Counted from the stretch's first letter, positions 1 to 9,588 are shown. The stretch: DNA of 64,000 bases from Leekyejoonella antrihumi (GCF_007845645.1 NZ_VCQV01000002.1:47702-111701), one strand, 5' to 3'. The notes: generated by a model from the sequence alone, not told the origin. Program-made: numbers and translations.

Positions 1-407
1 CGCTCCACACCGACCGCGCCGTCAGAGATCACGTCCACGCTGACCCCAAGCAGCGCTTCCAGCTCCTGGGTGAGTCCGATCTGGTCGTACAGGCTCGCCG
101 TGTCGGAGAAGTGCACCAGCAGGTCGAGGTCGGACGACGAGGTATCCGACCCTGTGGCGACCGACCCGAACACGCGCAAGTTGCTTGCGTGATGACGGGC
201 AGCAACGGCGGTGACCTGCGCACGCATTCGTGCAAGCAGCACTGACGGCCGCACCCTCGTGGCCTCTTCGATGCGGGCAAGGGTGGCCGTGCTCGGAGTG
301 AGCCTGCCCGACTCGTAGGCAGAAATGTTGGGTTGGGCAATCCCGGTCGCCCCAGCCAGTTCTCGTTGTGAGAGCTTGGCCCGCTGCCGCATCGCCCGCA
401 CATCCAT
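1..407 (-). CDS. HTH-MNT antitoxin (type VII-like), truncated by window edge
   Basis: The open frame runs off the left end, so only about 135 residues are visible. Residues 4-40 form an XRE-type helix-turn-helix (LSQRELAGATGIAQPNISAY). Residues 75 onward form a minimal nucleotidyltransferase with the motif GS(81-82)-x10-DLD(93-95) followed by LLV, typical of MntA antitoxins, which AMPylate a HEPN toxin. The start at 407 is chosen by alignment with the paralogue at 40184: both read ATG, a few codons, then ATGCGG, and both follow the same 12-base element. An in-frame ATG at 419 is possible. The HEPN toxin gene would lie left of the window and is not seen. Confidence 0.8.
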   Translation of the reverse strand, partial: MDVRAMRQRAKLSQRELAGATGIAQPNISAYESGRLTPSTATLARIEEATRVRPSVLLARMRAQVTAVAARHHASNLRVFGSVATGSDTSSSDLDLLVHFSDTASLYDQIGLTQELEALLGVSVDVISDGAVGVE

Positions 408-410
408 ACC

Positions 411-422
411 CGTGATCATATC
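411..422 (-). promoter_or_regulatory. Shared leader element of HTH-MNT gene (copy 1)
   Basis: Read on the minus strand this is GATATGATCACG, three bases before the chosen start at 407. The second HTH-MNT gene has GATATGGTCACG two bases before its start, a single mismatch. Neither gene has a purine-rich ribosome site there. The element may be an operator for the fused HTH domain or part of a leaderless start. That is inference; the shared sequence is observed. Confidence 0.35.
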
Positions 423-688
423 AGTAGTTATATGCATTGAAGTGCCGTCCGGATCAGGCCGGTAGACCTCGAGGTTCTGCCCGGACCGCCGCAGAATATG
501 TCTGGGATCAGACACCTGCAGCCGCAAGCGTGCCGAGTGCGTCGTGCCGGACGGCTGGGTTGCTGTCGATGTGCACGCCGATCGCACATGCGTCATCGCT
601 CATTCATTGCGGTCGGTATCGGGGAGGAGGAAGGCCTTCGGGCTGACGTTCCGCACATCTTGCCGGCGATATCTCGGCATTTTCCCGA

Positions 689-871
689 TCAGTCCTCGGC
701 GTCGTGGAACACCTTGAGGGATTGGGCTTCAAGGTCGGTGAGCAGTTCACGTCGGCGGCGGGCGTTGTCGAACCAGGGCTGGTAGCGCCCGGCCTGCTCG
801 GGGGGTCAGGGTGCGGGTCACGGTCTTGCCGGCGACGGTGCGGGTTCAGTGCAGGCAGGGAGCTGACGTCG
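689..871 (-). pseudogene. DUF6788-type gene remnant
   Basis: The minus strand encodes TRTVAGKTVTRTLTP, then after a frame change QAGRYQPWFDNARRRRELL and a tail ending KVFHDAED before a stop at 689-691. This resembles the C-terminal half of the small DUF6788 family, often found near transposon genes in actinobacteria (family assigned from memory). The frame change is at a run of six Gs (800-805); removing one base restores LTPEQAGRYQ. A TGA stands where the family has a Trp just before TRTVAG, and the Cys-rich N-terminal half is not recognisable. It is therefore a decayed fragment, whatever the homopolymer turns out to be. Confidence 0.5.
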
Positions 872-1119
872 ATCAGTTGCGCCGGGCACGTATTCGTGCT
901 GTATCCGGCAGAGACGAAGGCCTGCTGGGAGCACTTCGCGAACTGATCATCGATCCACCAACACGGCAGTGGGCCGCGTGTCAGAGCCGACCGGGAAAAC
1001 ACGGGGTCTTGAGTCCTGCCGGAATCCCGGTGTGTCCCCGATCATGGGAGCGTTTGACGGAACGTCCCGGTCGGCACAAGTCATGCGCTGGGCACCGGCG
1101 CGGAAGCGAGGTGAGCAGG

Positions 1120-1903
1120 ATGACCCTCAACGAGAACGCAGCCGCCGGCACCGACTCCGCGCCGGTGGATTCGGATGGGGACGTGGTCTGCGATGTCCAC
1201 GGGCCGATCGTGACCGTCACACTGTCCAACCCCTTGAAGCGGAACGCGATGAGCGCCCGGATGTGGCGGGAGTTGCCCGAGGTCCTGGCCGCGCTCGCCG
1301 CCGATCCCGAGGGTCCGGGCGGTGGCGCCCGACGATGACAACCGCGGGAGTATGCCGCTGTCGGCGCCCGAGCGTGGGGAGGAGGCCCTGGCGGCATTCC
1401 CGAAGCCGACCATTGCTGCGATCCGTGGTGCCTGTGTCGGCGGGGGAGTGCAGCTCGCCCTCGCGTGCGATCTGCGAATCACCTCAGCCGGCGCCAGATT
1501 TGGGATCACTCCGAGCAAGATCGGGGTCGTCTACCCGCCACGCACCACCGCGCGGCTGACCGCCGCGGTTGGTCCGGCCGCGGCCAAGCGCCTGCTCTTC
1601 ACCGGTGAGCTGATCTGCGCGCAGGAGGCCTGGCGGATGGGACTGGTCGACGAACCGGCCCGCGATGACTCACTCGACGAGGCGGTCGCGGAGCTGTTGG
1701 CCACGATGATATCCCGCTCCCAGCTGAGCCTGTGTGGTGCCAAGGCCATCGTCAACGCGGCCGCGCTGCACGGCACCGACGGGCCGGACGGTGCAGGGGC
1801 GCAGGCCGTGCCCTGGCAACGGGAGATGATGTGCGCGGCCGACACCCGCGAAGGGATCACGGCCTTCTTGGAACGACGCGCACCGGAGTTCACCTGGCGC
1901 TGA
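1120..1903 (+). pseudogene. Enoyl-CoA hydratase/isomerase, frameshifted and internally deleted
   Basis: An ATG at 1120 after an AGGTGAGCAGG ribosome site opens a crotonase N-terminus (GPIVTVTLSNPLKRNAMS) that stops near 1338. The rest continues in another frame up to 1903, with the crotonase oxyanion motif GACVGGGVQLALACDLR and the following segment FGITPSKIGVVYPP. The piece joining them, which in the family carries the first oxyanion-hole residue (AFCAGxDL-like), is missing: the second frame reads VRAVAPDDD straight into the linker before FPKPTIAAIRG. Both a frame change and an internal deletion are needed to explain this, so it is not a simple sequencing slip. No partner genes of a beta-oxidation pathway are adjacent. 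Confidence 0.75.
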
Positions 1904-2038
1904 GGCTGAGTTGGTCGTCAACCCGGTCCGTGTCGCACCTCCGGGACGGGGGCGTGGCGGGCGCGAGCCGTCGCTGCGCGCCACATGCCTGCGGATATGG
2001 GCGAGCCAGAGGCCGCCGAGGCCGGCATGATGTTGGTT

Positions 2039-2719
2039 ATGTCGACAACATCGCTGCTCGAGCGAGCCATCTACACGTATGCGGATGTGGACCGGTTGAA
2101 TTCGCTCACCCCTGGGACGGGGCGGCGTTGGCTCGAGGGCTACCAACGCGGCGGAGTGTTCTACGAGCCTTACTTCGTGATGAGTCGACAGGTGCTGATC
2201 TGGTGACCTGGGGAGAGATCGTGGGGGGCACGCCTGCTTGCGCAGTTCCGTGATCGGAGTGTGTCGCTGCAGAAGTTGCGGCCTGCGGTGGTCCGTCTTC
2301 GGGAGGAGTTCGGCCCCTATCCGCTGGCACACATGCGGCCGTTTCTGGAGGTCGAAGGCCAGGAGCTCGTGCTGCGGGTGCAGACCGAGGTCGGCCTTGA
2401 GCAGGCCCTTCAGCTCGTGGTCGTTCGGAACGGGCAGATGATCTTGCCGGCCGAGACTCAGCGGTTTGCGGACTCTGTCGACTACGTCGATGGCATCGCA
2501 ACCGCTGTCCGGCCGTTGTGGTCGAGTCATGCGGTGCGGCTTGATCCACAGCGAAACGTCGGTCAGCCAAGCATCCGGGGCGTCCGGACGGCAGTGCTTG
2601 CCGAGGACTATCGGGCGGGTGAGTCGTTGGTCTCCCTCGCCAAGACGTATGAACTGGAGTCGGATCAGGATGAAGATGCGCTCAGGTTTGAGCTGAGCAC
2701 TCTCGCGCTTGCTGGGTGA
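2039..2719 (+). pseudogene. DUF433-type antitoxin-like gene with two frameshifts
   Basis: Three frames join into one protein: a MerR-like N-terminal helix-turn-helix (LLERAIYTYADVDRLNSLTP, then GTGRRWLEGYQRGGVFYEP), a middle piece RDESTGADLVTWGEIV, and a C-terminal part from ARLLAQFRDRSVSLQKLRP to a DUF433 tail (VLAEDYRAGESLVSLAKTYE). The frame changes near 2166-2175 and at a run of six Gs (2223-2228). The family, recalled from memory, is a DNA-binding antitoxin usually followed by a PIN-like toxin. No PIN-like frame follows 2719, so the toxin is missing or beyond recognition. If the 3' frame is translated alone it would start near 2261 and lack the DNA-binding domain. Confidence 0.65.
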
Positions 2720-2891
2720 ACCGTGGGTTTGATCCGGCGGGCGGCGCGAAGCCCGACTCGCCAACCGTCCGGATGGCTGTCGGGCGCACTTCCAAGCAAG
2801 TAGTGCTTCAGGCGCTATTCAGCGGTGGCGCCCTCGGCGGCGACTGCCACGGGCCGTCACGCTGTATTTGCGATGCGGAACGTTCTGCGGG

Positions 2892-5800
2892 TCACTCATC
2901 GCCAGAGTTCAGCCCTGTCGATTGCTCGTGACTCATCCGCTGGCCGTCGCTGGTAAGGGTAAGCGCGCGGTCGAGCTGAGCTCGCGATGCCTCAGTCAGT
3001 GACTTCCGGCCGAGAAGCGCGAGCGCACGGCGGTACAGCTCAGTCTGCGACATATCGGAGACGCCATTGGACAGCATCTGCAGCACCGAGGCAAGCTCCA
3101 GCGGTGGTATCTGCGCGAGAGTCCGAGGTCCGAGTTCCCGCACGGCAGAGGCGTCCTGACCGGGAAGCCGGAATGATCGGGATGCCTGGCCAGCCTCTTT
3201 GAAGGGGTTGTCGGAGAGTAGGTCCCCGCGCTGAGCCGCAGCCCAAATGGCTCGGTTCAGCTGGCCTGCGATATTCCGGCCTACACGTTCGCCGCCAGAG
3301 GCTTTGACGTAGACGTGGCGGAGCCGCTCGCCAAGGATCGGCCCCTCTGCTCGCACGATCTCCACGAGTCCTTCCGCTATCTCCTGACGAGACGCTGAGT
3401 CAAGCGGGACGGTGGCACCATCGAACTGCACGTAAGGAGCAAGTCCGGTTGTGGTGCTGTCTGCCGACTGCTCTTCGTCGTCTGCCAGCGCGGGAGGCGG
3501 ACTTCCGAGTGAATTCAGCGAGGAGCGGGAGCTCTCGGCAGGATCCGGGATAACCGTTGAAGTCGGGCGCGCACGCAAAGGCCCGGCTGCGTCAAGCGGT
3601 GCATCGTCGGGCTCCTCGATCTCATCGGGATCCTTGAGACCAAGGCTTTCTTCGAACTCCAAGCTGCCGCTCTCAGTCACCCATCCACCAGGGCGAATAT
3701 CGAGTTGACCGAGCTGCTCCCACAGGCCAGCGAGCGCGCTCACTTCGTCAACGTAAAAACTGGACTCGCGCACGCGAAAGAACGTCCATCCGCATCGCTC
3801 CAGGTCCCGCTGCCGTGCGAGATCCTGCAGATAGGCGTCAGGGCCGTGCCAGTGGTCACCGTCGCACTCGACCGCGAGGCGGCCCTGCGCACCGACCACG
3901 ACGAGATCAATCTTGTAGCCATTCGCGTCAAACTGAGGTTCCACGACGTATCCACGATGCACGATCCGGTTATAAACGCGCTGCTCAAAAAGGGAGTCGA
4001 ATGGGTCGACGCGGTCGACTTCGGACACGGCCGGTGACTCATCTGCCCAGAACCGTCCCGCGGATGCGACCTCCTCGACGTAGGCGATCAGCTGGTGGCG
4101 CAGATCCTCGGAGTTGGGCAGCTCGTCCAAGCTCACTGAGTGATAGAGCCACATCTGGTCCCTTGCCCGGGAGGCCGCAACGTTGTAACGCTGTAGGTAC
4201 TCGTCTCGGGTGAGTGGAGCGAGCCGAGATCCTGGCTCGATCGACGCAACCATCGAGAGGAAGATGACGTCTCTCTCCGAGCCCTGAAAGTCTGGCGCGT
4301 CACCAGCTCGAAGGTCTCGGGCAACCCATTCCTCATTGGGGATCTCCTGCAGCAGCAGTGTCTCGATGAGCTGTGCCTGCGTGCGGCCAAGTAGCGAGAT
4401 CACGCCTATGGACTTGTCGTCGTAGGCCGGGTCCTCGCAACACGCCTTGATCTGATCGACGATTGCTCGTGCCTCCCCGCGGTTGATCCTGTTGCGCGAC
4501 TGCCCCTCCTGGTAGGCGTCCGCCAGGAACACCTGCCTGATCGGCTCGAGCCGATCGGCGCCGAACTGCCGCACCGGCAGTAGCCGGACACCGTCGGGCT
4601 CGTAGGCGATTCGGTTGGAGAACCCGATGATCTCTGGGACGCATCGCCGGTGCTCGCGCAGCGTGAGCCGTGACCCGAAGCGCATGACTGCCTCGTCGAA
4701 CAGTGAGCGCTTCGGATCTTGCCAGGAGTCCCGGTGCTCGTTGTCGTAGAGGTACCGGGCAGCCAGCTGCCGCAGCTCGCCCTGATCGATTCCGACCGCG
4801 CTCGGCGACACCTGCTTGTCGTCGCCGATAACAACGATCTTCGGCGCGAGAAACTGGAGGAATGCCGCCTCGACCCCGGCCTGGGATGCCTCGTCGACCA
4901 GAACTACGTCGAACATGTTCTCCGTGACGTCGAACTGCTCGGCGATGCGGTAGATCGGCATGATCCATACGGGCACGGCCGAACGTGAGCGGTCCATGGC
5001 GTCACGGATGCCGGTTCGCTGCAGCGCTGCGTACTTTCCAGTTCCCTTCCCGAGTCGGCGCACAAGCTGTGAGTACTGAGTCAGGTTCGCGCGGGCGGAA
5101 CCGGTGATCCTGTCCTCGCCGACCGCGTGCTTCCAGGCACGCAGGGCCGCGATCAGCTCAGCCTTCTCCCGCAGGCGCTGCTCAATGACTGTGATCTTCG
5201 CCTGGGCCACGTTGGAGTCAACGTCATCTCGGGCGAGGATCCAGGCGCCGATGTTGCCCCAGGTCCAGGCCGCACCGAGTTCGCTGAATCGCTCACTCCA
5301 CGCGATGTCTGGAGCGGTGTCGATAACGGCGGCCGCGAGCGCGGGCGCCGTCGATTTGAGTCGGGCCGTCAGCTGGTCGCGTTGTTGGACTAGTGCTTTC
5401 ACCTCGTGCAGCTTTTGATGTCGGGCGTAGGCACGCGCGTACGCTTCAGAGTCGGCGGACTGCGCGGCCGCGGAGAGGTCGTGCACGACGGGTGAGGCGT
5501 CGTCCCAGGCGGTCGTGTCCACGACGTGCTGGATTTCGGCGCGAAGGCTTCCGGTGGCTTCGGCTTTGTGGTCGTGGGCGTTTGCGGCGTCTACGAGCTC
5601 CGTGTATTGCTGAATCGCGTCGCGGTCTGCCCAGTCGGGGTGCGGCACACCCAGCTCGGCGAAGCGTACTCCGACTCGGTCAAGGTCCTGGCCGAGGTTG
5701 AGCACGCGTGCCAGCTGCTCGAACTGACCTTGATGCCAGCTGGCACGCGCATTCAGCGTGTCCTCGTCTGGGATCGTGACGCTGACGGGCCACGCGTGGT

Positions 5801-8108
5801 CGAGCTCGTTCAGTAGCCGACTGGCGTCGGTGTGCGCCCGGAACAGCTCCAGCGCCCGTGCGTCGGTCGGTGGCAGGCCGTTCACCTTGACCTGCTCGAA
5901 GAGTAGGTCAACCTTCTTGACCACGGACGGAGCGAAGACGCCGATCTTTGGCGTGCCGTCAGGATGCAATTTCAGAGGCCCATGGGTCGCGAGGTGAGCC
6001 TTTAGCGTCTCCGCCATGGCAAGCAGGGGTCCCGCATCTTCCGGGCACCGCACCGTCGTGCCAACACCCAGGAAGGTGATTGCCAAGGTGACGCCGCGAA
6101 GTCGGTTGGCGATCGCTTCGTGCCGGTCGACCCACACGCGTGACAACCCAGATCGCACATCGTGCACGGCTTTTTCCATCCACTGGGTGCGCTGCAAGGG
6201 CAGTGCGTCCACCTCGTTCATCAGACTGACGAGCTCCTTGGTCACCTCGGAGCGCGCTGTCGGGGAGAGTCGTTGAACGGGCGTCAGTGCCGGGTGACGG
6301 GCAAGGTGGTTGAACTGCTGGACGGCAGCGCTCGCTTCCGCCCGGGCTGCTACAGATTGGGAGAATCGTTCGGGATCGGGGACCTGATCTTGCGGGACCA
6401 GTCGCATTCGGGCTTCGTGCTCGTCGTCGGCTATTTCCGTGGAGCGAAGAAGCTCAAGCCAATAGGTAGCCTCCCGGTCGCTCAGCGCGGCGGGCACCTG
6501 CCCGTCAAACTCGACAAGGCCTCCAATCCAGCTGAACTGGTTGACCTCGTCGTCGAACCGCTGGGCGATCTGGGCAAGGGTTCCGTTGTACCCCAAGTGG
6601 TGGTGGGTCTCGGTCTCGATCTCCCGCGCATGGAGCAACTGGTGACCCAGCTCCTGTCGCGCGCCTCGCAGCTCGTCAACCTCTGTGAGTGCCTTGGTGA
6701 TCTCATGGTCGGCTGCGGCATGGTCAAAGTCACTCGACTCACGGGAGATCGTGTCGACGGCGACCTTGAGATCCGCCATGTCGTCGTGGGACGACCCAAT
6801 GACGGAGACCGCGAGGGGCTTGATCTTGTCCGGGAGCTTGCCGCGCACCTCGCTGAGTGCACGGTCTGTGTGCGCGGTGACCAGCACTCGCTGTCCCTGC
6901 GCGAGGAGGTGGGAGAGCAGTGCGGCTGCCGTATGCGTCTTCCCCGTCCCTGGAGGTCCCTGCACCAGCGTCTGTGCGTGCCGGCTCACGCGTTCGAGGA
7001 TCTGCCGCTGGACGTCATTGAGGGGCAGCGGAGAGAAGACGTCTCCATCGATGTCCAAGACCGCCCCAGGCCGAGGGTTGGTGCTGACAGCGGGCACGTG
7101 ATCGGGATCGACGAGGGGCATAATCCCTTCGGGCACCGCGCCCGACGACTCGATCTGGTCGCTAATGGCGTCAAGCACCCTGACCAGGCCGATGTCTCGC
7201 CGCGGTCGGAGAATCAGCGCCGGCGACCATGCGATGACTGCGTCTTCGGCCGGTGGCCGCCGCTGCTCGTCATCGAAATATCGGCCGGCCGCATCGAGAT
7301 GGTTCACCAGGGTCGACGCAAGGGCTCTGAATGGCTCTCTGGCAAGCGCGTGATCGGCATACTCGGACGCCTGCTCTTGGACCTTTTCGAGAGTGTGGCG
7401 GTCAGGCAGCGCGCCCGGGTCGAGCATGTCGTTCTCGAAGTTCAGGCCGCGTGCTGTGTCATCGATGCTCACCTCGATGCGTCCTGATTGGTCGTCGATC
7501 AGGGCCTTCAGCGGGCAGACGAAGACATGCCGTCGAACGTCGGGCTGATCGGAGGGCCGCCAGCTGAGCAGGCCCAAGCCCAGGACGAACTCGAGTTCTT
7601 CGCCACGCCCTACGGTCTGGGCGTGGATGCGGAAGAGCTGCTCATAATATGCGCGCACGGGTGCATTCCTGCGCTCGTCGGCAGCCCACTGCCGCCAAAG
7701 AGTCATCCACTGGTCGAACGCCGCTTGGATGTCGGGGCGATCCTCGAGACTTGCCTTCGTGGGAACCTCGGACTCGAGCGCCCAGCCCGCCTGCACCTGG
7801 CGAAGCCGTGGCTCTGACGTGGAACTCGGTGCTGGCGTCACCCAGTCGGTCAACTCCTGAGGTATCTCGGGGGCGGGCTGCTTGCCCAATCTCTCGATGC
7901 TCATCACCAACTGCTCATCTGCTTCGTCGTCCTGCGCTTCATCCCGACGCGCGACGAATACTGCCTCGTGCAGCGGCGCATCCGCCAGCCATTGCACCGA
8001 GCCGATCTGCGTGTAGGAGTCGAACGTCCTGACTCGCTTGGTCTTCATCTCTTGGGCGCGCGCGAGGAACCGGAACAGCCGCGTCGCGCGGTGAGCGGGG
8101 TCGCTCAT
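2892..8108 (-). CDS. Giant SF1 helicase with MTES_1575/DUF559-like nuclease domain
   Basis: 1,738 residues from the ATG at 8108 (a GTG five codons upstream is possible; the frame is open to 8435 but loses protein-like composition). An N-terminal domain of about 370 residues has no recognised fold. Walker A is VQGPPGTGKTHTAAAL near residue 384 and Walker B VVLVDEASQAG near 1070, split by a roughly 600-residue insertion rich in charged helices. C-terminal helicase motifs include GDDKQVSPS, DFQGSERDVIFLS and NVAASRARDQMWLY. A PD-(D/E)XK-like nuclease follows near 1385-1470 (YKIDLVVVGAQGRLAVECDGDHWHG), then a winged-helix region near 1560-1650 like the DUF3320 tail of such helicases. Related DUF4011/DUF3320 helicase-nucleases occur in defence islands. 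A nucleic-acid-degrading antiphage role is inferred. Confidence 0.85.
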   Translation of the reverse strand: MSDPAHRATRLFRFLARAQEMKTKRVRTFDSYTQIGSVQWLADAPLHEAVFVARRDEAQDDEADEQLVMSIERLGKQPAPEIPQELTDWVTPAPSSTSEPRLRQVQAGWALESEVPTKASLEDRPDIQAAFDQWMTLWRQWAADERRNAPVRAYYEQLFRIHAQTVGRGEELEFVLGLGLLSWRPSDQPDVRRHVFVCPLKALIDDQSGRIEVSIDDTARGLNFENDMLDPGALPDRHTLEKVQEQASEYADHALAREPFRALASTLVNHLDAAGRYFDDEQRRPPAEDAVIAWSPALILRPRRDIGLVRVLDAISDQIESSGAVPEGIMPLVDPDHVPAVSTNPRPGAVLDIDGDVFSPLPLNDVQRQILERVSRHAQTLVQGPPGTGKTHTAAALLSHLLAQGQRVLVTAHTDRALSEVRGKLPDKIKPLAVSVIGSSHDDMADLKVAVDTISRESSDFDHAAADHEITKALTEVDELRGARQELGHQLLHAREIETETHHHLGYNGTLAQIAQRFDDEVNQFSWIGGLVEFDGQVPAALSDREATYWLELLRSTEIADDEHEARMRLVPQDQVPDPERFSQSVAARAEASAAVQQFNHLARHPALTPVQRLSPTARSEVTKELVSLMNEVDALPLQRTQWMEKAVHDVRSGLSRVWVDRHEAIANRLRGVTLAITFLGVGTTVRCPEDAGPLLAMAETLKAHLATHGPLKLHPDGTPKIGVFAPSVVKKVDLLFEQVKVNGLPPTDARALELFRAHTDASRLLNELDHAWPVSVTIPDEDTLNARASWHQGQFEQLARVLNLGQDLDRVGVRFAELGVPHPDWADRDAIQQYTELVDAANAHDHKAEATGSLRAEIQHVVDTTAWDDASPVVHDLSAAAQSADSEAYARAYARHQKLHEVKALVQQRDQLTARLKSTAPALAAAVIDTAPDIAWSERFSELGAAWTWGNIGAWILARDDVDSNVAQAKITVIEQRLREKAELIAALRAWKHAVGEDRITGSARANLTQYSQLVRRLGKGTGKYAALQRTGIRDAMDRSRSAVPVWIMPIYRIAEQFDVTENMFDVVLVDEASQAGVEAAFLQFLAPKIVVIGDDKQVSPSAVGIDQGELRQLAARYLYDNEHRDSWQDPKRSLFDEAVMRFGSRLTLREHRRCVPEIIGFSNRIAYEPDGVRLLPVRQFGADRLEPIRQVFLADAYQEGQSRNRINRGEARAIVDQIKACCEDPAYDDKSIGVISLLGRTQAQLIETLLLQEIPNEEWVARDLRAGDAPDFQGSERDVIFLSMVASIEPGSRLAPLTRDEYLQRYNVAASRARDQMWLYHSVSLDELPNSEDLRHQLIAYVEEVASAGRFWADESPAVSEVDRVDPFDSLFEQRVYNRIVHRGYVVEPQFDANGYKIDLVVVGAQGRLAVECDGDHWHGPDAYLQDLARQRDLERCGWTFFRVRESSFYVDEVSALAGLWEQLGQLDIRPGGWVTESGSLEFEESLGLKDPDEIEEPDDAPLDAAGPLRARPTSTVIPDPAESSRSSLNSLGSPPPALADDEEQSADSTTTGLAPYVQFDGATVPLDSASRQEIAEGLVEIVRAEGPILGERLRHVYVKASGGERVGRNIAGQLNRAIWAAAQRGDLLSDNPFKEAGQASRSFRLPGQDASAVRELGPRTLAQIPPLELASVLQMLSNGVSDMSQTELYRRALALLGRKSLTEASRAQLDRALTLTSDGQRMSHEQSTGLNSGDE

Positions 8109-8516
8109 AACAGGATCAGACACGTGGTTGGGCAGCTTTCTTGACCTCGGTGGCAATTGCTTCAGGCTATCTGTGCGCGCCCTGACCATGCCACAGGTCC
8201 AAAAATGCGGGCCGCATCCCCGACCCCGTCGGCGGCTTCGGCCCAGGAGGTGCCTGCCGGTACGACAGACGGACCGTTCCACGCGAGCCTTGTGGTGCAC
8301 CGGTGGCGACCCGAGTCCGTCACCCAATCGATACACGGATGGCAGTGCAGCAGGCATCCTTCTGCTTCGATGAGTTTGGGTGGCAGAGTGCGTCGTCTGG
8401 CAGTGCTCGATAGAGTGCTGGAGGGTGGCTCGCACGAGCCGTGTGAACGTGGGAGACGCGGTCCACTGACAGGGCCGCCGCAGAAAGCTAGCTTCGGAGT
8501 TCGCCAGACACTGTGC
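8109..8516. other. Gene-free spacer between helicase-nuclease and HNH genes
   Basis: These 408 bases hold no frame with protein-like composition. They lie upstream of the helicase gene and downstream of the HNH gene, so they should carry the helicase promoter. I see no clear -35/-10 pair, hairpin terminator or long repeat. Confidence 0.5.
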
Positions 8517-9464
8517 TCAGGAAGCGCGGAAGATAGTGTCCATGTGCCACATGGTTGCATCCTTATCTGGTCTATCGACCTTCCGATCAGGAAGGTCGAT
8601 GACCTCTCCCGATTTCGAGTAGAACTCGTCCCCGTTGCCGAAATCAGAACGCAGCCTCGGGCTGACCTGAAGGCGATGATGGTCATCGATGCCGAGGTAG
8701 CCAGCGTCGAACAGGATGTGCACGTCTGACCGCAGGAGCATGCCATTGTCGACGCGATGCTCCCCTCCTTCTGAGACGGGCCGAATGTGCGCGGCCTGGA
8801 GGGTCGGAGTGATCTTCGCCCCCGAGATGGCGCAACGGTGATGGTAGGACGAGAGGACAAGGCTCTTGAATCCCTTCTGTCCTACACGTGGGATGAACAG
8901 CCTCGGCTCCCCGCGAGTGGGGCCGTCGATGAACGATGCCGCATCGGAATCTGGGTGAAGGATCGGCACGTTCGCCGAGAGCAGCATCTGGGCGAAGGCC
9001 TCCTCGATGTATGACCACTCGCCGTTGTCGGCCGAGTATCCGCGGCCGCGAACGGCCGAACCGGGGTATGTGCTCGGCACGGGTAGTTCATCGTCGGGTT
9101 CCACGAAGAAGCTGTCCCGAAGCAGGATGCACCCGATGGTCGGATCCGGGTCGGGCTCCTGCTTGTTGCGCGCCCGGTAGAGATTGATGCGTTTGAGGAG
9201 TTGGCCTGGAGAGTCGCAGCCGTTTCCCTCGCCATAGATTGCCCAGGTCTCACTGACACGCATCGTGACGTGGCCGCTGAACAGCCCGCCTCCGATCAGG
9301 CGACCGCCAGCCTTGGCCTTGCTCTTGAAGAGGAACCGCTCGCCTGCCTGCAGCGCTTTGAACGTCACGGTGCTCGGCAGCCAGAAGTTCACTTCGTCGA
9401 GGTCTGGGCGCGCTCGAAGAAATGCTGCCCACTCTGTGTCGGTAGGGAAGACGTACGCGCCCAC
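8517..9464 (-). CDS. PUA-like (EVE/ASCH-type) domain fused to HNH endonuclease
   Basis: 315 residues. The N-terminal half (FWLPSTVTFKALQAGERFLFK, GGRLIGGGLFSGH, WAIYGEGNG, TIGCILL) matches the PUA-like fold seen at the front of many HNH proteins, a fold able to read modified bases. The C-terminal half has the HNH core: AAHIRPVSEGGEHRVDNGML then LRSDVHILFDAGYLGI, preceded by YHHRCAISG. Family knowledge suggests a modification-dependent restriction nuclease; specificity cannot be read from sequence. It sits in the same direction between the giant helicase-nuclease and the HTH/phosphoribosyltransferase/DprA genes, which supports a defence role. Both domains are complete with the catalytic His and Asn present. 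Confidence 0.85.
   Translation of the reverse strand: MGAYVFPTDTEWAAFLRARPDLDEVNFWLPSTVTFKALQAGERFLFKSKAKAGGRLIGGGLFSGHVTMRVSETWAIYGEGNGCDSPGQLLKRINLYRARNKQEPDPDPTIGCILLRDSFFVEPDDELPVPSTYPGSAVRGRGYSADNGEWSYIEEAFAQMLLSANVPILHPDSDAASFIDGPTRGEPRLFIPRVGQKGFKSLVLSSYHHRCAISGAKITPTLQAAHIRPVSEGGEHRVDNGMLLRSDVHILFDAGYLGIDDHHRLQVSPRLRSDFGNGDEFYSKSGEVIDLPDRKVDRPDKDATMWHMDTIFRAS
8574..8600. repeat. Perfect inverted repeat inside the HNH gene
   Basis: ATCGACCTTC at 8574-8583 and GAAGGTCGAT at 8591-8600 are perfect 10-base complements around a 7-base loop. The hairpin lies within codons for the C-terminal tail of the HNH protein, after the catalytic core. No U-run follows, so it is not a typical terminator. 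Confidence 0.6.
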
Positions 9465-9534
9465 AGATGGATGCTACGCCCTCGTCGTCGCCGCCACCCG
9501 GATATGGCGCACCTGTCGGCCGTTCCCCTGAGAG

Positions 9535-9588
9535 TCAGGCTTCGAGAAGGTCCTCGATGTCCTCGCGGGAGAAGTCGTCGCTGATCAT
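9535..9588 (-). CDS. Possible 17-residue ORF after the HTH gene
   Basis: The ATG at 9588 overlaps the stop of the HTH frame by four bases (GCATGATC) and reads MISDDFSREDIEDLLEA to a stop at 9535-9537. It is acidic and amphipathic. It may be a translationally coupled small peptide, or the true C-terminal tail of the HTH protein displaced by a frame change. Nothing else supports translation. Confidence 0.2.
   Translation of the reverse strand: MISDDFSREDIEDLLEA

Noticed and set aside
2716..2931. Frame after the DUF433-type gene as a possible PIN toxin
   Set aside because: No PIN-like motifs or acidic residues in the expected order; composition does not look coding.
6162..7487. Long plus-strand frame (441 codons) inside the helicase gene
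   Set aside because: It is antisense to helicase motifs and has no family-like text; high GC keeps the opposite frame open.
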